The notes: generated by a model from the sequence alone, not told the origin. Counted from the first letter of the stretch, positions 6,648-14,303 are shown. The stretch is 17,520 nt of DNA from Acidobacteriota bacterium (GCA_023429845.1 JAEZCY010000249.1:1-17520), one strand, 5' to 3'. Made by a program: numbers and translations.

Positions 6648-6887
6648 TCAGTGATCGCAGCAGCCGCGGCCGCTGCCGCCGACGCAGCATGCCGCGTTGG
6701 CCGCGTTGCCGTCGGGACCCATCGCCTTTTGCGTCCGAGTACACCAGTACGCCGTCGCGTCCCAGTTCCCCGCGTGCGCCTGCTCGCCGGGGTCGGGCGT
6801 GGACAACACGTACATGCCCTTGTGGCGCAGGTGTGCGCAATGCACCACGGGTGACACGAGTCTGGATTCGGGAACGGGATGAGCCAC
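6648..6887 (-). CDS. Small six-cysteine protein of unknown function
   Basis: A 79-residue soluble protein with no signal peptide or membrane segment. Cysteines are at 17, 49, 67, 68, 76 and 77, with a CC-x7-CC tail followed by Asp-His. His residues sit near the first Cys (HCAHLRHKGMYV). A YWCTRTQKAMGPDG block lies in the middle. The spacing suggests a bound metal or cluster, though disulfides cannot be excluded. The GTG start at 6887 is supported by GGAGAGG about 6 nt upstream. From memory, similar small YWC...GPDG proteins occur as conserved hypotheticals in related bacteria, but I cannot confirm that here. It converges with the CHRD gene across a shared terminator. Confidence 0.7.
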   Translation of the reverse strand: MAHPVPESRLVSPVVHCAHLRHKGMYVLSTPDPGEQAHAGNWDATAYWCTRTQKAMGPDGNAANAACCVGGSGRGCCDH

Positions 6888-6939
6888 GGATCACCTCTCC
6901 GGGTCCACGGCGCGGTGGACCCGCATCTGGACAAGATCA

Positions 6940-6990
6940 GCCTACAAGCCTACGGCCTACAAGGCTGCGGTCTACAGCCTGCCGCCTACA
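6940..6990. repeat. Degenerate GCCTAC repeats
   Basis: Five imperfect copies of a GCCTACRRC-like unit (AGCCTACAAGCCTACGGCCTACAAG and so on) lie between the Cys-rich gene and the molybdenum hydroxylase operon. They resemble strings at 2911-2940 and 14268-14303. Confidence 0.5.
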
Positions 6991-7000
6991 GCAGTCAGTC

Positions 7001-7028
7001 CCAAGGCCCAAGGCCCAAGGCCCAAGGC
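7001..7028. repeat. Four tandem CCAAGGC heptamers
   Basis: Four exact head-to-tail copies of CCAAGGC occur directly after the degenerate GCCTAC repeats and 6 bp before the stop of the FAD subunit gene. This looks like a short slippage-prone tandem repeat; no function is evident. Confidence 0.85.
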
Positions 7029-7033
7029 CACCC

Positions 7034-8014
7034 CTACGCCGTGACGCCGGCCGCGTGCAGGATCGCCCGCTTCACTGCGGTTCTCGCCACCTGCACCTTG
7101 TATGCGTTCTGGGTCATGGGAGACGCGCCCGCGAGCGCCGCCTCCGCCGCCTTCACCGCCGTCGCCTCGCTGACGCCCTGGCCCTTCAACACCGCTTCCG
7201 CTTCCGGCGAGCGCCACGGGATCGGCGCGACCGCGCCGAGCACGACACGTGCGTCCGACACGGTGGACCCGTCCATCGTGAGGGCGACGCTCGCAAACGC
7301 GATTGGCCAGTCGTGCGAGCTCTTGAAGCGCACTTCGTACGTCGCGCTCTTGGTCGCCTTTGCCGGCGGCAGGATGACGTGCGTCAGCAGTTCATCGGGC
7401 CTGAGCATCGTCTCTCCATAGAGATTGCGCTCCGGCAGCTCGAAGAACTCCTCTGCGAGCACTTCCTTCTCACCGCGCGGCCCCGCGACACGGAGCTTTG
7501 CGCCGAATGCGACCATCGGCACGGCCAGGCTGGAGGGGTGGACGATGTAGCAGGGGCCACCGCCAAGGACGGCATGGAACTGGTTCTCGCCGTCAACCGA
7601 GTAGCAGCGCGCGCCCCCCTTCTTGAGGCAGGGGAACTCCTCGTTCCGGAAGTACCAGCATCGCGGGCGCTGCATCAGGTTGCCGCCAACCGTACCGAGG
7701 TTCCGGATCTGTGGCGTGCCGGCTTCGCCCGCGGCCTCCGCGAGCGCCGTGTACTGGCCGGCCACCGTTGCGTGGCCGTGCAGGTCGACGAGGCGGACGG
7801 CGGCGCCGATGCGCAACCCGCCCTCAGGTGTCGCGCTGATCGTGGCGTCGAGTCCCTTGACGTTGACCACACGGTCCGGCGTCGCGATGCGGTCCTTCAG
7901 CAGCGACACCAAGTCCATGCCGCCGGCCAGCGGAAGCACCTTGCCCCGCTCGCGGCCGAGCGCGGCGAGCGCCTGCTGCTCGTTGGCAGCCTTCACGTAT
8001 GCGAACGGCTTCAC
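7034..8014 (-). CDS. Mo hydroxylase FAD subunit with 4Fe-4S site
   Basis: A 326-residue FAD-binding subunit of a xanthine dehydrogenase-family enzyme. The FAD domain has PLAGGMDLVSLL (28-39) and the GTPQIRNLGTVGGNL block (99-113), followed by a CO-dehydrogenase flavoprotein C-terminal domain. Between them lie four cysteines (C119, C129, C137, C155) in an RCWYFRNEEFPC...RC...PC arrangement. This matches the insert that holds a [4Fe-4S] cluster in E. coli PaoB, so electrons probably pass through an added cluster. The GTG start at 8014 has GGAGG about 6 nt upstream and overlaps the previous stop by GTGA. Third gene of the operon. Confidence 0.9.
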   Translation of the reverse strand: MKPFAYVKAANEQQALAALGRERGKVLPLAGGMDLVSLLKDRIATPDRVVNVKGLDATISATPEGGLRIGAAVRLVDLHGHATVAGQYTALAEAAGEAGTPQIRNLGTVGGNLMQRPRCWYFRNEEFPCLKKGGARCYSVDGENQFHAVLGGGPCYIVHPSSLAVPMVAFGAKLRVAGPRGEKEVLAEEFFELPERNLYGETMLRPDELLTHVILPPAKATKSATYEVRFKSSHDWPIAFASVALTMDGSTVSDARVVLGAVAPIPWRSPEAEAVLKGQGVSEATAVKAAEAALAGASPMTQNAYKVQVARTAVKRAILHAAGVTA

Positions 8015-10254
8015 AGCGTGCCTCCTGCGCGTTCCCCTTCGAGGGCGGTGAGCACCTTCTGCGGCGTGAGCGGCAGGCTGCCGACGCGGACGCCGATGGC
8101 ATTGGCCACGGCATTCGCGATCGCGGCGGCCGTGGAAATCGTCGGCGGCTCGCCGATGCCGATCACACCGCGCTCGGGCTGGTTCAGGAGCACGATCTCC
8201 ATCTGCGGGATGTCGCTCATGCCCGGCACCAGGTACCACTCCATGTTCGGGTTCACCTGCGTGGCCGTGTTGCGGTCGAGGATGCGGTCCTCGTACAGCG
8301 CGAACCCCACGCCCATCGTCATGCCGCCGATGCACTGACTCTCGGCGGTGAGCTGATTCACCACGAGCCCGCAGTCCTGGACGCACAGGATCCGATCGAC
8401 TTTGGCCACTCCGGTCTCGATGTCCACCGTGACCTCGGCAAACTGCACCCCGCTCGTGCCGCTGGCCGACAGCCCCGGTTCCCACCCCGCGTTGATCGAC
8501 ACCGGCGTGGTCTGCAGCCGCTTGCAGGCCTCTGCCCAGGCCATGCCCGTCGCGGGCGCGCCCTTGGCGTGCACCCGGCCGTTGCTCGCGGTGATCTGGT
8601 CGGCCGCGACGCCAAGGGCCGGGGCCACTCGTGCGCCGAGTTCCTGTAACGCCTTGCTTACGGTGACGCGTATGGCCGGCGACACGGCTGGCGCCGTCGT
8701 GGAGCCGCCGCTCCCGCCGCTGAACGGGAAATTGCTGTCCCCGAGCTCGACCTTGATGTCCTTCACTTCCAGGCCGAGCGTCTCTGCAGCGATCACGGCG
8801 ATGAGCGTCCGCGTGCCGACGCCAAGGTCCTGGGTGCCGCAGCGCACCACGACGCCGCCGTCCGGGTGGATCTCGCACTGGGCCTGCGTGCCTCGGCCGC
8901 CGCCGCCCCACCGGTTGGCCGCGCACCCCATTCCCTTCTTCAGCGGGCCTGGCGCCGGGTCACCGGTAGGGTGACGGCGGTCCCAGCCGAAGCGCGCGGC
9001 GCCGATGCGGAAGTACTCGCGCCACATGGCGTTTGGCGCCTGGGGTGGGAGATTCCGGATGCGGAACTCGATCGGGTCCATCTTGACCCGGTCGGCGAGC
9101 TCGTCCATCAGGACTTCGGTGATGAAGCAGCCCTGCGGATGTCCCGGCGCGCGCATGGCGCGCTGCTGGCCGGCGTTGATGTACACGTCCTTGTGGACGC
9201 GCCGGCGGTTGGGGAACACGTAGACGTACGGCAACGGGAAGCCCGCCGCGGCCCCGGCCCCGCCGGTGCCCCAGGTCTCGGCGTCGAACGCCGTGAGCAT
9301 GCCTTCGGCCGACACGCCTGCCTTGATCTTCGCGTAGGCGGACGGCCGGTTGCCTGCGGCGAGATGCTCCTCGCGGCGGTCCAGCATCAGGTGCACGGGA
9401 GCTTTTGCTTCCCTCGCGAGGCGCGCGCAGGTGACGCCCTGGACGTCTGGACCGAACTTGCTGCCGAACCCGCCTCCCATGTGCTCGGTGATGACGCGCA
9501 CGTCGGCCTGCGGGATGCCGAGGCTCGTCGCAAAGCCCTCGCGCGTGCCGTGCACCGCCTGGGTGCTCACCCACGCCGTCAGCTTGTCGCCGTCCCACTC
9601 GCACACGCACCCGTGGGTCTCGAGCGAGACGTGTGTCTGGACCTGGGTGCTGTAGGTGTGTTCGATGACGTGGGCCGCCGACGAGAAGCCGGCCTGCAGG
9701 TTGCCCTCTTCCTCGGTCTGCGAGGTCTTCACGTTGCCGCCTTCGAACACCGGCGGCGCTTCCGGACGCAGGGCCTGCTCCACCGTTGCGAGAAACGGCA
9801 GCACCTCGTACTCGACGCGTATCGCGCGCACCGCGTCGCGTGCCTGATCCTCGCTCTGGGCGGCGATGGCGGCGACCTCGTCGCCGACGTACATCACCTT
9901 GCTGCCCACCTTGGCGATCGGCACGGCGGCCTTGACCCCCGGCATCTTCAGCGCAGGTGACAGATCGAGCGCGGTGATGCGCGCATGCGGATGCGGCGAC
10001 CGCAGGATGCGGCCATACAGCATGCCGGGTCGACGGATGTCGTACGAGTACTTCGCGCGACCAGCGACCTTCTGTGGCCCGTCCACGCGATTGATCTTCG
10101 TGCTGAGGAGCCGGCGCTCCTTCGGCCACGCGTACGGGGAATTGGGGTTTGCCGTGGCGGGCAGGTTGACCTCTGCGACCTGGCCGCCGCCGGCCGCACC
10201 TTCGCCGACCCCGTCGACGGTCGCATCCATCGGCGTCATCGGTTCGTCAGCCAC
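8011..10254 (-). CDS. Mo hydroxylase molybdopterin-binding subunit
   Basis: The 747-residue catalytic subunit of a xanthine dehydrogenase-family oxidoreductase. After an acidic, disordered N terminus come the Ald_Xan_dh_C domain (KVAGRAKYSYDIRRPGMLYG, from about 62) and the cofactor-binding halves (EHMGGGFGSKFG at 257-268, MRAPGHPQG at 367-375, GGGGRGTQAQCEIHPDGG at about 450-467, GTQDLGVGT at 473-481). The catalytic Glu is E702 in GIGEPPT. It hydroxylates an aldehyde or N-heterocycle using water; the substrate cannot be told, but the partner subunits point to an aldehyde oxidoreductase like PaoABC. It has no signal of its own and would ride out with the Tat-tagged small subunit. GTG at 10254 has GGAGG 5 nt upstream and overlaps the upstream gene by 8 bp. 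Confidence 0.93.
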   Translation of the reverse strand: MADEPMTPMDATVDGVGEGAAGGGQVAEVNLPATANPNSPYAWPKERRLLSTKINRVDGPQKVAGRAKYSYDIRRPGMLYGRILRSPHPHARITALDLSPALKMPGVKAAVPIAKVGSKVMYVGDEVAAIAAQSEDQARDAVRAIRVEYEVLPFLATVEQALRPEAPPVFEGGNVKTSQTEEEGNLQAGFSSAAHVIEHTYSTQVQTHVSLETHGCVCEWDGDKLTAWVSTQAVHGTREGFATSLGIPQADVRVITEHMGGGFGSKFGPDVQGVTCARLAREAKAPVHLMLDRREEHLAAGNRPSAYAKIKAGVSAEGMLTAFDAETWGTGGAGAAAGFPLPYVYVFPNRRRVHKDVYINAGQQRAMRAPGHPQGCFITEVLMDELADRVKMDPIEFRIRNLPPQAPNAMWREYFRIGAARFGWDRRHPTGDPAPGPLKKGMGCAANRWGGGGRGTQAQCEIHPDGGVVVRCGTQDLGVGTRTLIAVIAAETLGLEVKDIKVELGDSNFPFSGGSGGSTTAPAVSPAIRVTVSKALQELGARVAPALGVAADQITASNGRVHAKGAPATGMAWAEACKRLQTTPVSINAGWEPGLSASGTSGVQFAEVTVDIETGVAKVDRILCVQDCGLVVNQLTAESQCIGGMTMGVGFALYEDRILDRNTATQVNPNMEWYLVPGMSDIPQMEIVLLNQPERGVIGIGEPPTISTAAAIANAVANAIGVRVGSLPLTPQKVLTALEGERAGGTL

Positions 10255-10903
10255 GTGCGCCTCCCTTCACGGCGAGCGCCGCCTCGAGCAGCCGCACGTA
10301 CGTGCCGCAACGGCAGATGTTGCCATCGAGCGCCTTCCTGGCCTGCTCCGGCGTCGGGTTCGGCACCTTCTCCAGCAGGGCGACCGTGGACATCACGAAG
10401 CCCGGCGTGCAGAAGCCGCACATCGTCCCGTCCTTCTCGAATATGGCCTGCTGCACCGGGTGCAGCACGGTGCCCTGCGTCAACCCTTCGATCGTGCGGA
10501 TGTCGGCGCCCTCGGCATCGACCGCGAGTACCGAGCACGCGTACGCCGTTCGCTTGTCGATCACCACAGTGCAGGCGCCGCAGGAGCCGCGGTCGCACAC
10601 GCGCTTGGCGCCGGTGAGATCGAGCTGCTGCCGCATCGCGTCGAGCAGCGTCGTGCGCGGCTCCACGGTGACGGTGCGCTTCTGGCCGTTGATCGTCAGC
10701 GCGAGGGGCGCCGCGCCGGGTCCGATGACCGTCGCGGTCTGCGCGTCGGCCGTCTCGGGGGCGATGGTGGCGGCGACCACCGGCGTGACACCCACGGTCT
10801 TGAGGAAGGTGCGGCGGGAGAAGTTCGGACCGGACGCCGACGCCTCCGCGGGGGCAGAGGGCGGTTCCTCGCCGGCCGGGCGTGAACGCGTGTGTTCGGA
10901 CAC
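10247..10903 (-). CDS. Mo hydroxylase 2Fe-2S subunit, Tat signal
   Basis: The 218-residue electron-transfer subunit. A twin-arginine signal (NFSRRTFLK at 28-35, then a hydrophobic stretch ending near ADAQ at 55) predicts folded export, as for E. coli PaoA. All eight cluster cysteines are present: C103, C108, C111 and C123 in the plant-type ferredoxin domain, and C162, C165, C197 and C199 in the helical domain (CGFC...CRC). The start is GTG at 10903, with GAGG about 6 nt upstream. The roughly 25 polar residues before the RR motif are longer than usual but within the Tat range. First gene of the operon. No XdhC/PaoD-type insertion chaperone or cofactor gene is adjacent. Confidence 0.92.
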   Translation of the reverse strand: MSEHTRSRPAGEEPPSAPAEASASGPNFSRRTFLKTVGVTPVVAATIAPETADAQTATVIGPGAAPLALTINGQKRTVTVEPRTTLLDAMRQQLDLTGAKRVCDRGSCGACTVVIDKRTAYACSVLAVDAEGADIRTIEGLTQGTVLHPVQQAIFEKDGTMCGFCTPGFVMSTVALLEKVPNPTPEQARKALDGNICRCGTYVRLLEAALAVKGGARG

Positions 10904-11036
10904 GAGTACCTCGCTGTTTCGGGATGCGGACTTGCGATTCGAGGCGTAGCCTACCACGCGCCGCGCGGCAGGAAATCCGCATGTTGCCGTCGGGCGCGGC
11001 TCGACGGACGGCGCACCCGCCAGCGAACTCCGAGAT

Positions 11037-11057
11037 GGACGCCGCGGGCGGGCGTCC
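11037..11057. terminator. Hairpin after the PEP-CTERM remnant
   Basis: Arms GGACGCC and GGCGTCC (7 bp, perfect) with a 7-nt loop begin 22 bp beyond the stop of the PEP-CTERM remnant. There is no U-tract. The rest of the 10904-11078 gap must hold the promoter of the Mo hydroxylase operon, but no clear -35/-10 pair is visible. Confidence 0.4.
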
Positions 11058-11078
11058 TGTAGACGTCGGAGCGCGAGC

Positions 11079-11438
11079 CTACTGCCGACGACGGGCGAAG
11101 CCGGCGCCGAGAAGGGCGAGGCCGACGAGCGCCAGGGTGGCCGGCTCGGGCACGTCGGCGCCCGGGTTGCCCGGGGCGGCGCCTTCCTTGTCCCAGCCGC
11201 CGCAGTCGTTCTTCCCGACCTTCGTGCAGTCCCACTTGGCCAACTGGACGTCCATGTGCGCGAACGGAGCGCTCGCGGTCGCATTGAAGCCGGCGATGAG
11301 GTCGTTGACCTTGGCGAGGGAGTCGTTGCTGTCGAGGGTGCCAATGAATATTGTTCCGGCCGGAGCCGCGGGGGCGACGCGTCCCACACCACACGTCAGG
11401 TAGGGCCGGCTGTCCCAGCCGGCCGTCTGCCAGGCCAC
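11079..11438 (-). pseudogene. 5'-truncated PEP-CTERM gene remnant
   Basis: An open frame of 119 codons from a GTG at 11438. Its 3' part encodes a standard PEP-CTERM tag (VPEPATLALVG, hydrophobic helix, RRRQ) preceded by a Gly/Asp linker and a short globular stretch (TLDSNDSLAKVNDLIAGFNA). There is no signal peptide, which a PEP-CTERM protein needs. The first 13 or so codons lie inside a REP-like palindromic element (11399-11446), so they are probably not original. I read this as a broken gene whose 5' end was lost. The alternative, a short protein using an unusual start, is less likely. The genuine remnant probably starts near 11380. Confidence 0.6.
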
Positions 11439-11446
11439 TCCCTACC
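11399..11446. repeat. REP-like element with GGTAGGG/CCCTACC ends
   Basis: The element is bounded by GGTAGGG (11399-11405) and CCCTACC (11440-11446), perfect inverted ends. Inside, GTAG leads into a 9-bp palindrome GGCCGGCTG/CAGCCGGCC (11404-11424, 3-nt loop). This is the layout of a GTAG-headed REP with an inverted partner (REPIN-like). It overlaps the apparent 5' end of the PEP-CTERM remnant. Confidence 0.65.
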
Positions 11447-11453
11447 CGACGGC

Positions 11454-11471
11454 GACGTGCCGCGACACGTC
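11454..11471. terminator. Hairpin downstream of the response regulator
   Basis: GACGTG and CACGTC pair around a 6-nt loop, 46-63 bp past the response-regulator stop. It is modest in strength and lies inside a repeat-rich stretch, so a terminator role is tentative. Confidence 0.35.
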
Positions 11472-11495
11472 CGTCGCGCGAGGCCCGACCGCTAC
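11471..11495 (-). repeat. Degenerate GTAG-headed REP-like copy
   Basis: On the minus strand GTAG is followed by CGGTCGGGC-CTC-GCGCGACGG, an imperfect version of the palindrome at 2946-2971, with the same GAG/CTC loop. It ends 21 bp before the response-regulator stop codon. Confidence 0.5.
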
Positions 11496-11516
11496 GTGCC
11501 GGCGTCGCGAGCTGTG

Positions 11517-12206
11517 TCAGCCGACGAACCTGTACCCGAGGCCGTGAACCGTGAGGAGGTACTGCGGGTGGCGTGGGTTGGGTTCGATCTTCTGTCGCAG
11601 CCACGCCACGTGGACGTCCACCGTGCGCGTGGACGGCATCGCGTTGTAGCCCCACACCTCGTTCAGCAGCTGGTCGCGCGAGATGATCTCGTTGCGGTGC
11701 GCGATCAGATAGCGGAGCAATTGGTACTCGCGCGCCGACAGTTCGATCGTCTCCTTGCCGCGGAAGACCTCGGCGCTCCGGTAGTCCACCCGCACATCGC
11801 CGAACTGGTACCCGTCGGCCGACGCGGAGGCGGGCGTCCGCCGCCGCAGGCGCGCTTCGATGCGCGCCAGCAGTTCCATCATCTCGAATGGCTTTGCCAG
11901 GTAATCGTCGGCGCCGAGCTTCAGGCCCACCACGGTGTCCACGACCTGCCCGCGCGCGGTCAGCATGATCACGGGCGTCTCGACCGACTTCTGCCGCAGG
12001 TCGCGCAGCACGTCGAAGCCGTTCTTGCGCGGGAGCATGACGTCGAGCAGCACGAGATCGAACGTCCCCGTTGCAGCCTTGTCGAGTCCTGTCTGTCCGT
12101 CTCCCGCGGTCTCGACGAGGTAGCCTTCGCGGCGTAGACGGTCCGACAGCGTCAGCTGCAGGCCGGGTTCGTCCTCGACAAGGAGGATGCGGGCGGCGTC
12201 ACTCAC
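11517..12206 (-). CDS. OmpR/PhoB-family response regulator
   Basis: A 229-residue two-component regulator. The receiver domain (1-120) has the acidic pair E11-D12, phospho-acceptor D55 in LVLLDVMLPRKNG, T83, and K105 in DYLAKPF. The winged-helix DNA-binding domain (about 130-227) has ELSAREYQLLRYL, the recognition region TVDVHVAWLRQKIE, and ends in LTVHGLGYRFVG. All key residues are present. The GTG start at 12206 overlaps the kinase stop by GTGA, so translation is coupled and the two form a cognate pair. Targets are unknown. Confidence 0.95.
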   Translation of the reverse strand: MSDAARILLVEDEPGLQLTLSDRLRREGYLVETAGDGQTGLDKAATGTFDLVLLDVMLPRKNGFDVLRDLRQKSVETPVIMLTARGQVVDTVVGLKLGADDYLAKPFEMMELLARIEARLRRRTPASASADGYQFGDVRVDYRSAEVFRGKETIELSAREYQLLRYLIAHRNEIISRDQLLNEVWGYNAMPSTRTVDVHVAWLRQKIEPNPRHPQYLLTVHGLGYRFVG

Positions 12207-14149
12207 GACGCGTGACCGCGCCGCGGGAGAGTCCGGTCGGATGGCGCCAGCGGCTCCTCGAGGAACGCCGGAGAGATGGCCTCGGAGACGGCAGGAATCA
12301 GCAACGTGAAGGTCGTGCCGCGCGGCGTGCTCTGCACCTCGATCCGCCCACCGTGCTGCCGCACGATGCGTTCGACGAGGCTCAACCCGAGACCGCTGCC
12401 GTGGACGTGGCCGTCAACGGCCTGCTGGCCGCGGAAGAACGGCTCGAAGATGCGCGGCAGGTCCTGCTCGGGGATACCGGAGCCGCGATCGGAGATCGAG
12501 ATGGCGACCGTCGCGGCGCCGGCAGGTGAGACGCGCACGCCCACCCAGCGATCGTCGCCGCCGTACTTGACGGCGTTCGAGATGAGGTTCTGCACCGAAC
12601 GGGCAAGCGCAGGCTGGTTGGCCTTCACGAGCAGCCCACCGGCCGGCGTCTCGAACTCCACGCTGGCGCCAGTCTCGGCGAGCAGCGGGCCTGACGCGTC
12701 GATCGCCGCTTGCACGATGTCGGCCGCCGCGAACGGGCGCACGTCGAGCGTGCGCCCGGCGTCGAATCCCGCGAACTCCATGACCTGCTCGACCATCTCC
12801 GTGAGGCGCCTGCCTTCCGTGGCAATGAGCTGCCCGTAGCGTTGCACCTGGTCCGTGTCGGCCACGACGCCGTCGGCCAGGTTCTCGGCAGCGGAGCGAA
12901 TCACGGCGAGCGGTGTGCGGAGCTCGTGCGAGACACCCGCGACGAACTCCATCTGTTGCGCCGCCAGCTTGCGAGCGCGCGCGCTCGACACGACGAGCAT
13001 GGCGATGCTGGCCCCGAGCAGGAGCAGCACGCTGGAACTCACGAACAGGTTGCGCCGGCGAGTGGTTGCCACGACCGCGGCGAGCGAGCCGGACTGATGG
13101 GCGAAGTCAGCGCGCCACAACGGCTGTCTGTCAGGCCGGCGGGGATCCCCATCCGTCGGCCGGACGATGTTCACGGCCGTGCGCCCGTTCGGCGGCGACA
13201 CGGTCGCGGTCGGGACGCCGGGCAGGCCAGGGCGAGCCTGCCGCCGGTCGTCCACGACGAACCGGTTGAACTCGCGCATGCGGATCTCGAAGAAGTCCTC
13301 CGTGGCATCGGGCGCGGCGATCGCGCATCGCGTCGTCTGTCCGTCCGAGCAGAAGACCTGCGCGTTGCTCTGGCGATCGACGATCGAAACGCGATAGGCG
13401 GCGGCGCCGGTGTCTCCGAAATGGCGTTTCAGCAGATCGGGCAGGAAAGTCTCGCGCAGGTAGTCCGCATCGAGCATCACGACCGTGTAGTCCCACGGTC
13501 GTTCTTCCTGCGAGAACACGATGGCGCCGCCGGCATCAACAACGGGTACGGGCGGCCGCGGGATGACGAGCGCCGGTCCCTCCGCCGCGACGGGGGCAGG
13601 ACCCGCCGCGGGGCCTGCGCGCTCGGCATCGGAGGTCGTCGCCTGTGCGCGGATGCGCTCGAGCACGCGAAGCAGCTCGGGCGGGCTCTCGGGCACCGGC
13701 ACGACCTGGTCGCGGCTGCTGTCGTATTGCGCGATGCGGAGGCGCGGAGCACCCGCAGCATCGGCGGCGGCTTCGCCGTCGGGGCGCCCGCTGCGCGGGT
13801 CGTGCTCGCGCGCGGGGCGTTCCACCGTGACCAGGTACAGCGCGCTGACAAGAGCGGGGTGCGGCGCGGACGCGAACCAGCGTTGGAAGTGGCCGGTGGA
13901 CGCCGCCGCGGCGACGCCGGGCACGGCTCCGCGGTCCATCTGCAGCCAGAAGTAGGCGCGCGTCAGCTCCCGATCGAAGTCCTGGGTGAACTCGGTGACC
14001 TGCGTACGCAGGCTGCGCTGCATGCGTTCGCGTTCATCGGTGCTGATCTGGCCGAGCCAGCGCCACTGGAGGGACGCGAGCACGAGCAGCAGCGCCGCGA
14101 GCACGCCCGCGAGCACGAGCGGACCCGAGGGTCGGCCACCAGGACGCAT
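12203..14149 (-). CDS. Membrane sensor histidine kinase
   Basis: A 648-residue sensor kinase. Helix 1 is at about 10-28, an extracytoplasmic region of about 340 residues follows, then helix 2 at about 368-388. There is no HAMP domain; the HisKA dimerisation domain starts right after helix 2, with H408 in FVAGVSHELRTPLAVI. The HATPase has N525 in NLISNAVKYGG, DRGSGIP at 554-560 and GSGLGLS at 584-590, so catalysis looks intact. The sensor holds a Pro/Ala-rich insert (about 175-205) and an RQPLWRADFAHQSGSL segment before helix 2; I do not recognise its fold. The ATG at 14149 has no Shine-Dalgarno, only TAGATT 6 nt upstream. First gene of the pair with the OmpR-type regulator. Confidence 0.93.
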   Translation of the reverse strand: MRPGGRPSGPLVLAGVLAALLLVLASLQWRWLGQISTDERERMQRSLRTQVTEFTQDFDRELTRAYFWLQMDRGAVPGVAAAASTGHFQRWFASAPHPALVSALYLVTVERPAREHDPRSGRPDGEAAADAAGAPRLRIAQYDSSRDQVVPVPESPPELLRVLERIRAQATTSDAERAGPAAGPAPVAAEGPALVIPRPPVPVVDAGGAIVFSQEERPWDYTVVMLDADYLRETFLPDLLKRHFGDTGAAAYRVSIVDRQSNAQVFCSDGQTTRCAIAAPDATEDFFEIRMREFNRFVVDDRRQARPGLPGVPTATVSPPNGRTAVNIVRPTDGDPRRPDRQPLWRADFAHQSGSLAAVVATTRRRNLFVSSSVLLLLGASIAMLVVSSARARKLAAQQMEFVAGVSHELRTPLAVIRSAAENLADGVVADTDQVQRYGQLIATEGRRLTEMVEQVMEFAGFDAGRTLDVRPFAAADIVQAAIDASGPLLAETGASVEFETPAGGLLVKANQPALARSVQNLISNAVKYGGDDRWVGVRVSPAGAATVAISISDRGSGIPEQDLPRIFEPFFRGQQAVDGHVHGSGLGLSLVERIVRQHGGRIEVQSTPRGTTFTLLIPAVSEAISPAFLEEPLAPSDRTLPRRGHAS

Positions 14150-14155
14150 GAGAAG

Positions 14156-14161
14156 AATCTA
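14156..14161 (-). promoter_or_regulatory. Candidate -10 box for leaderless kinase mRNA
   Basis: TAGATT on the minus strand ends 6 nt before the kinase ATG. No Shine-Dalgarno lies between them (CTTCTC), so the message would start at or beside the ATG. No clear -35 is seen. Confidence 0.4.
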
Positions 14162-14222
14162 GCACCGGGAACGGGCGCGATGGCGGGGACGGGCGCAGAT
14201 TTTACGTGCTTAACACGAAGAA

Positions 14223-14256
14223 CGGGCCGGCCCACGTCTCCGTGGAAGCCGGCCCG
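14223..14256 (-). terminator. Terminator after the OmpA-family gene
   Basis: A 9-bp stem CGGGCCGGC/GCCGGCCCG continues, after a 2-nt bulge, into CCACG/CGTGG with a TCTC loop. It lies 43-76 bp past the OmpA-family stop and upstream of the kinase promoter, so it separates the two minus-strand units. Confidence 0.7.
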
Positions 14257-14267
14257 CTGTTACCCGC

Positions 14268-14303
14268 AGCCTGCAGGTTGCAGGCCGTAGGCGCCAGCCT
14301 ACG
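14268..14303. repeat. GTAGGC repeat overlapping a stop codon
   Basis: The stretch holds CTGCAGGTTGCAG and a perfect hairpin CGTAGGC/GCCTACG (14286-14303, 4-nt loop). The right arm includes the stop codon of the OmpA-family gene (14299-14301). The sequence resembles the repeats at 2911-2940 and 6940-6990. Confidence 0.5.

Noticed and set aside
6940..7028. CRISPR-like repeat array
   Set aside because: The units are short, degenerate and directly adjacent, without unique spacers, and no cas gene is nearby.
5819..8338. 839-codon plus-strand open frame
   Set aside because: It crosses the CHRD gene in another frame, the Cys-rich gene and the FAD subunit in antisense. Its translation is Arg/Pro/Ala-rich with no motifs, as expected of shadow frames in GC-rich DNA.
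8866..9960. 364-codon plus-strand open frame
   Set aside because: It is antisense to the molybdopterin subunit, which is complete and motif-rich.
12710..14290. 526-codon plus-strand open frame
   Set aside because: It is antisense to the histidine kinase, whose motifs are all intact, and has no ribosome site or recognisable domain.
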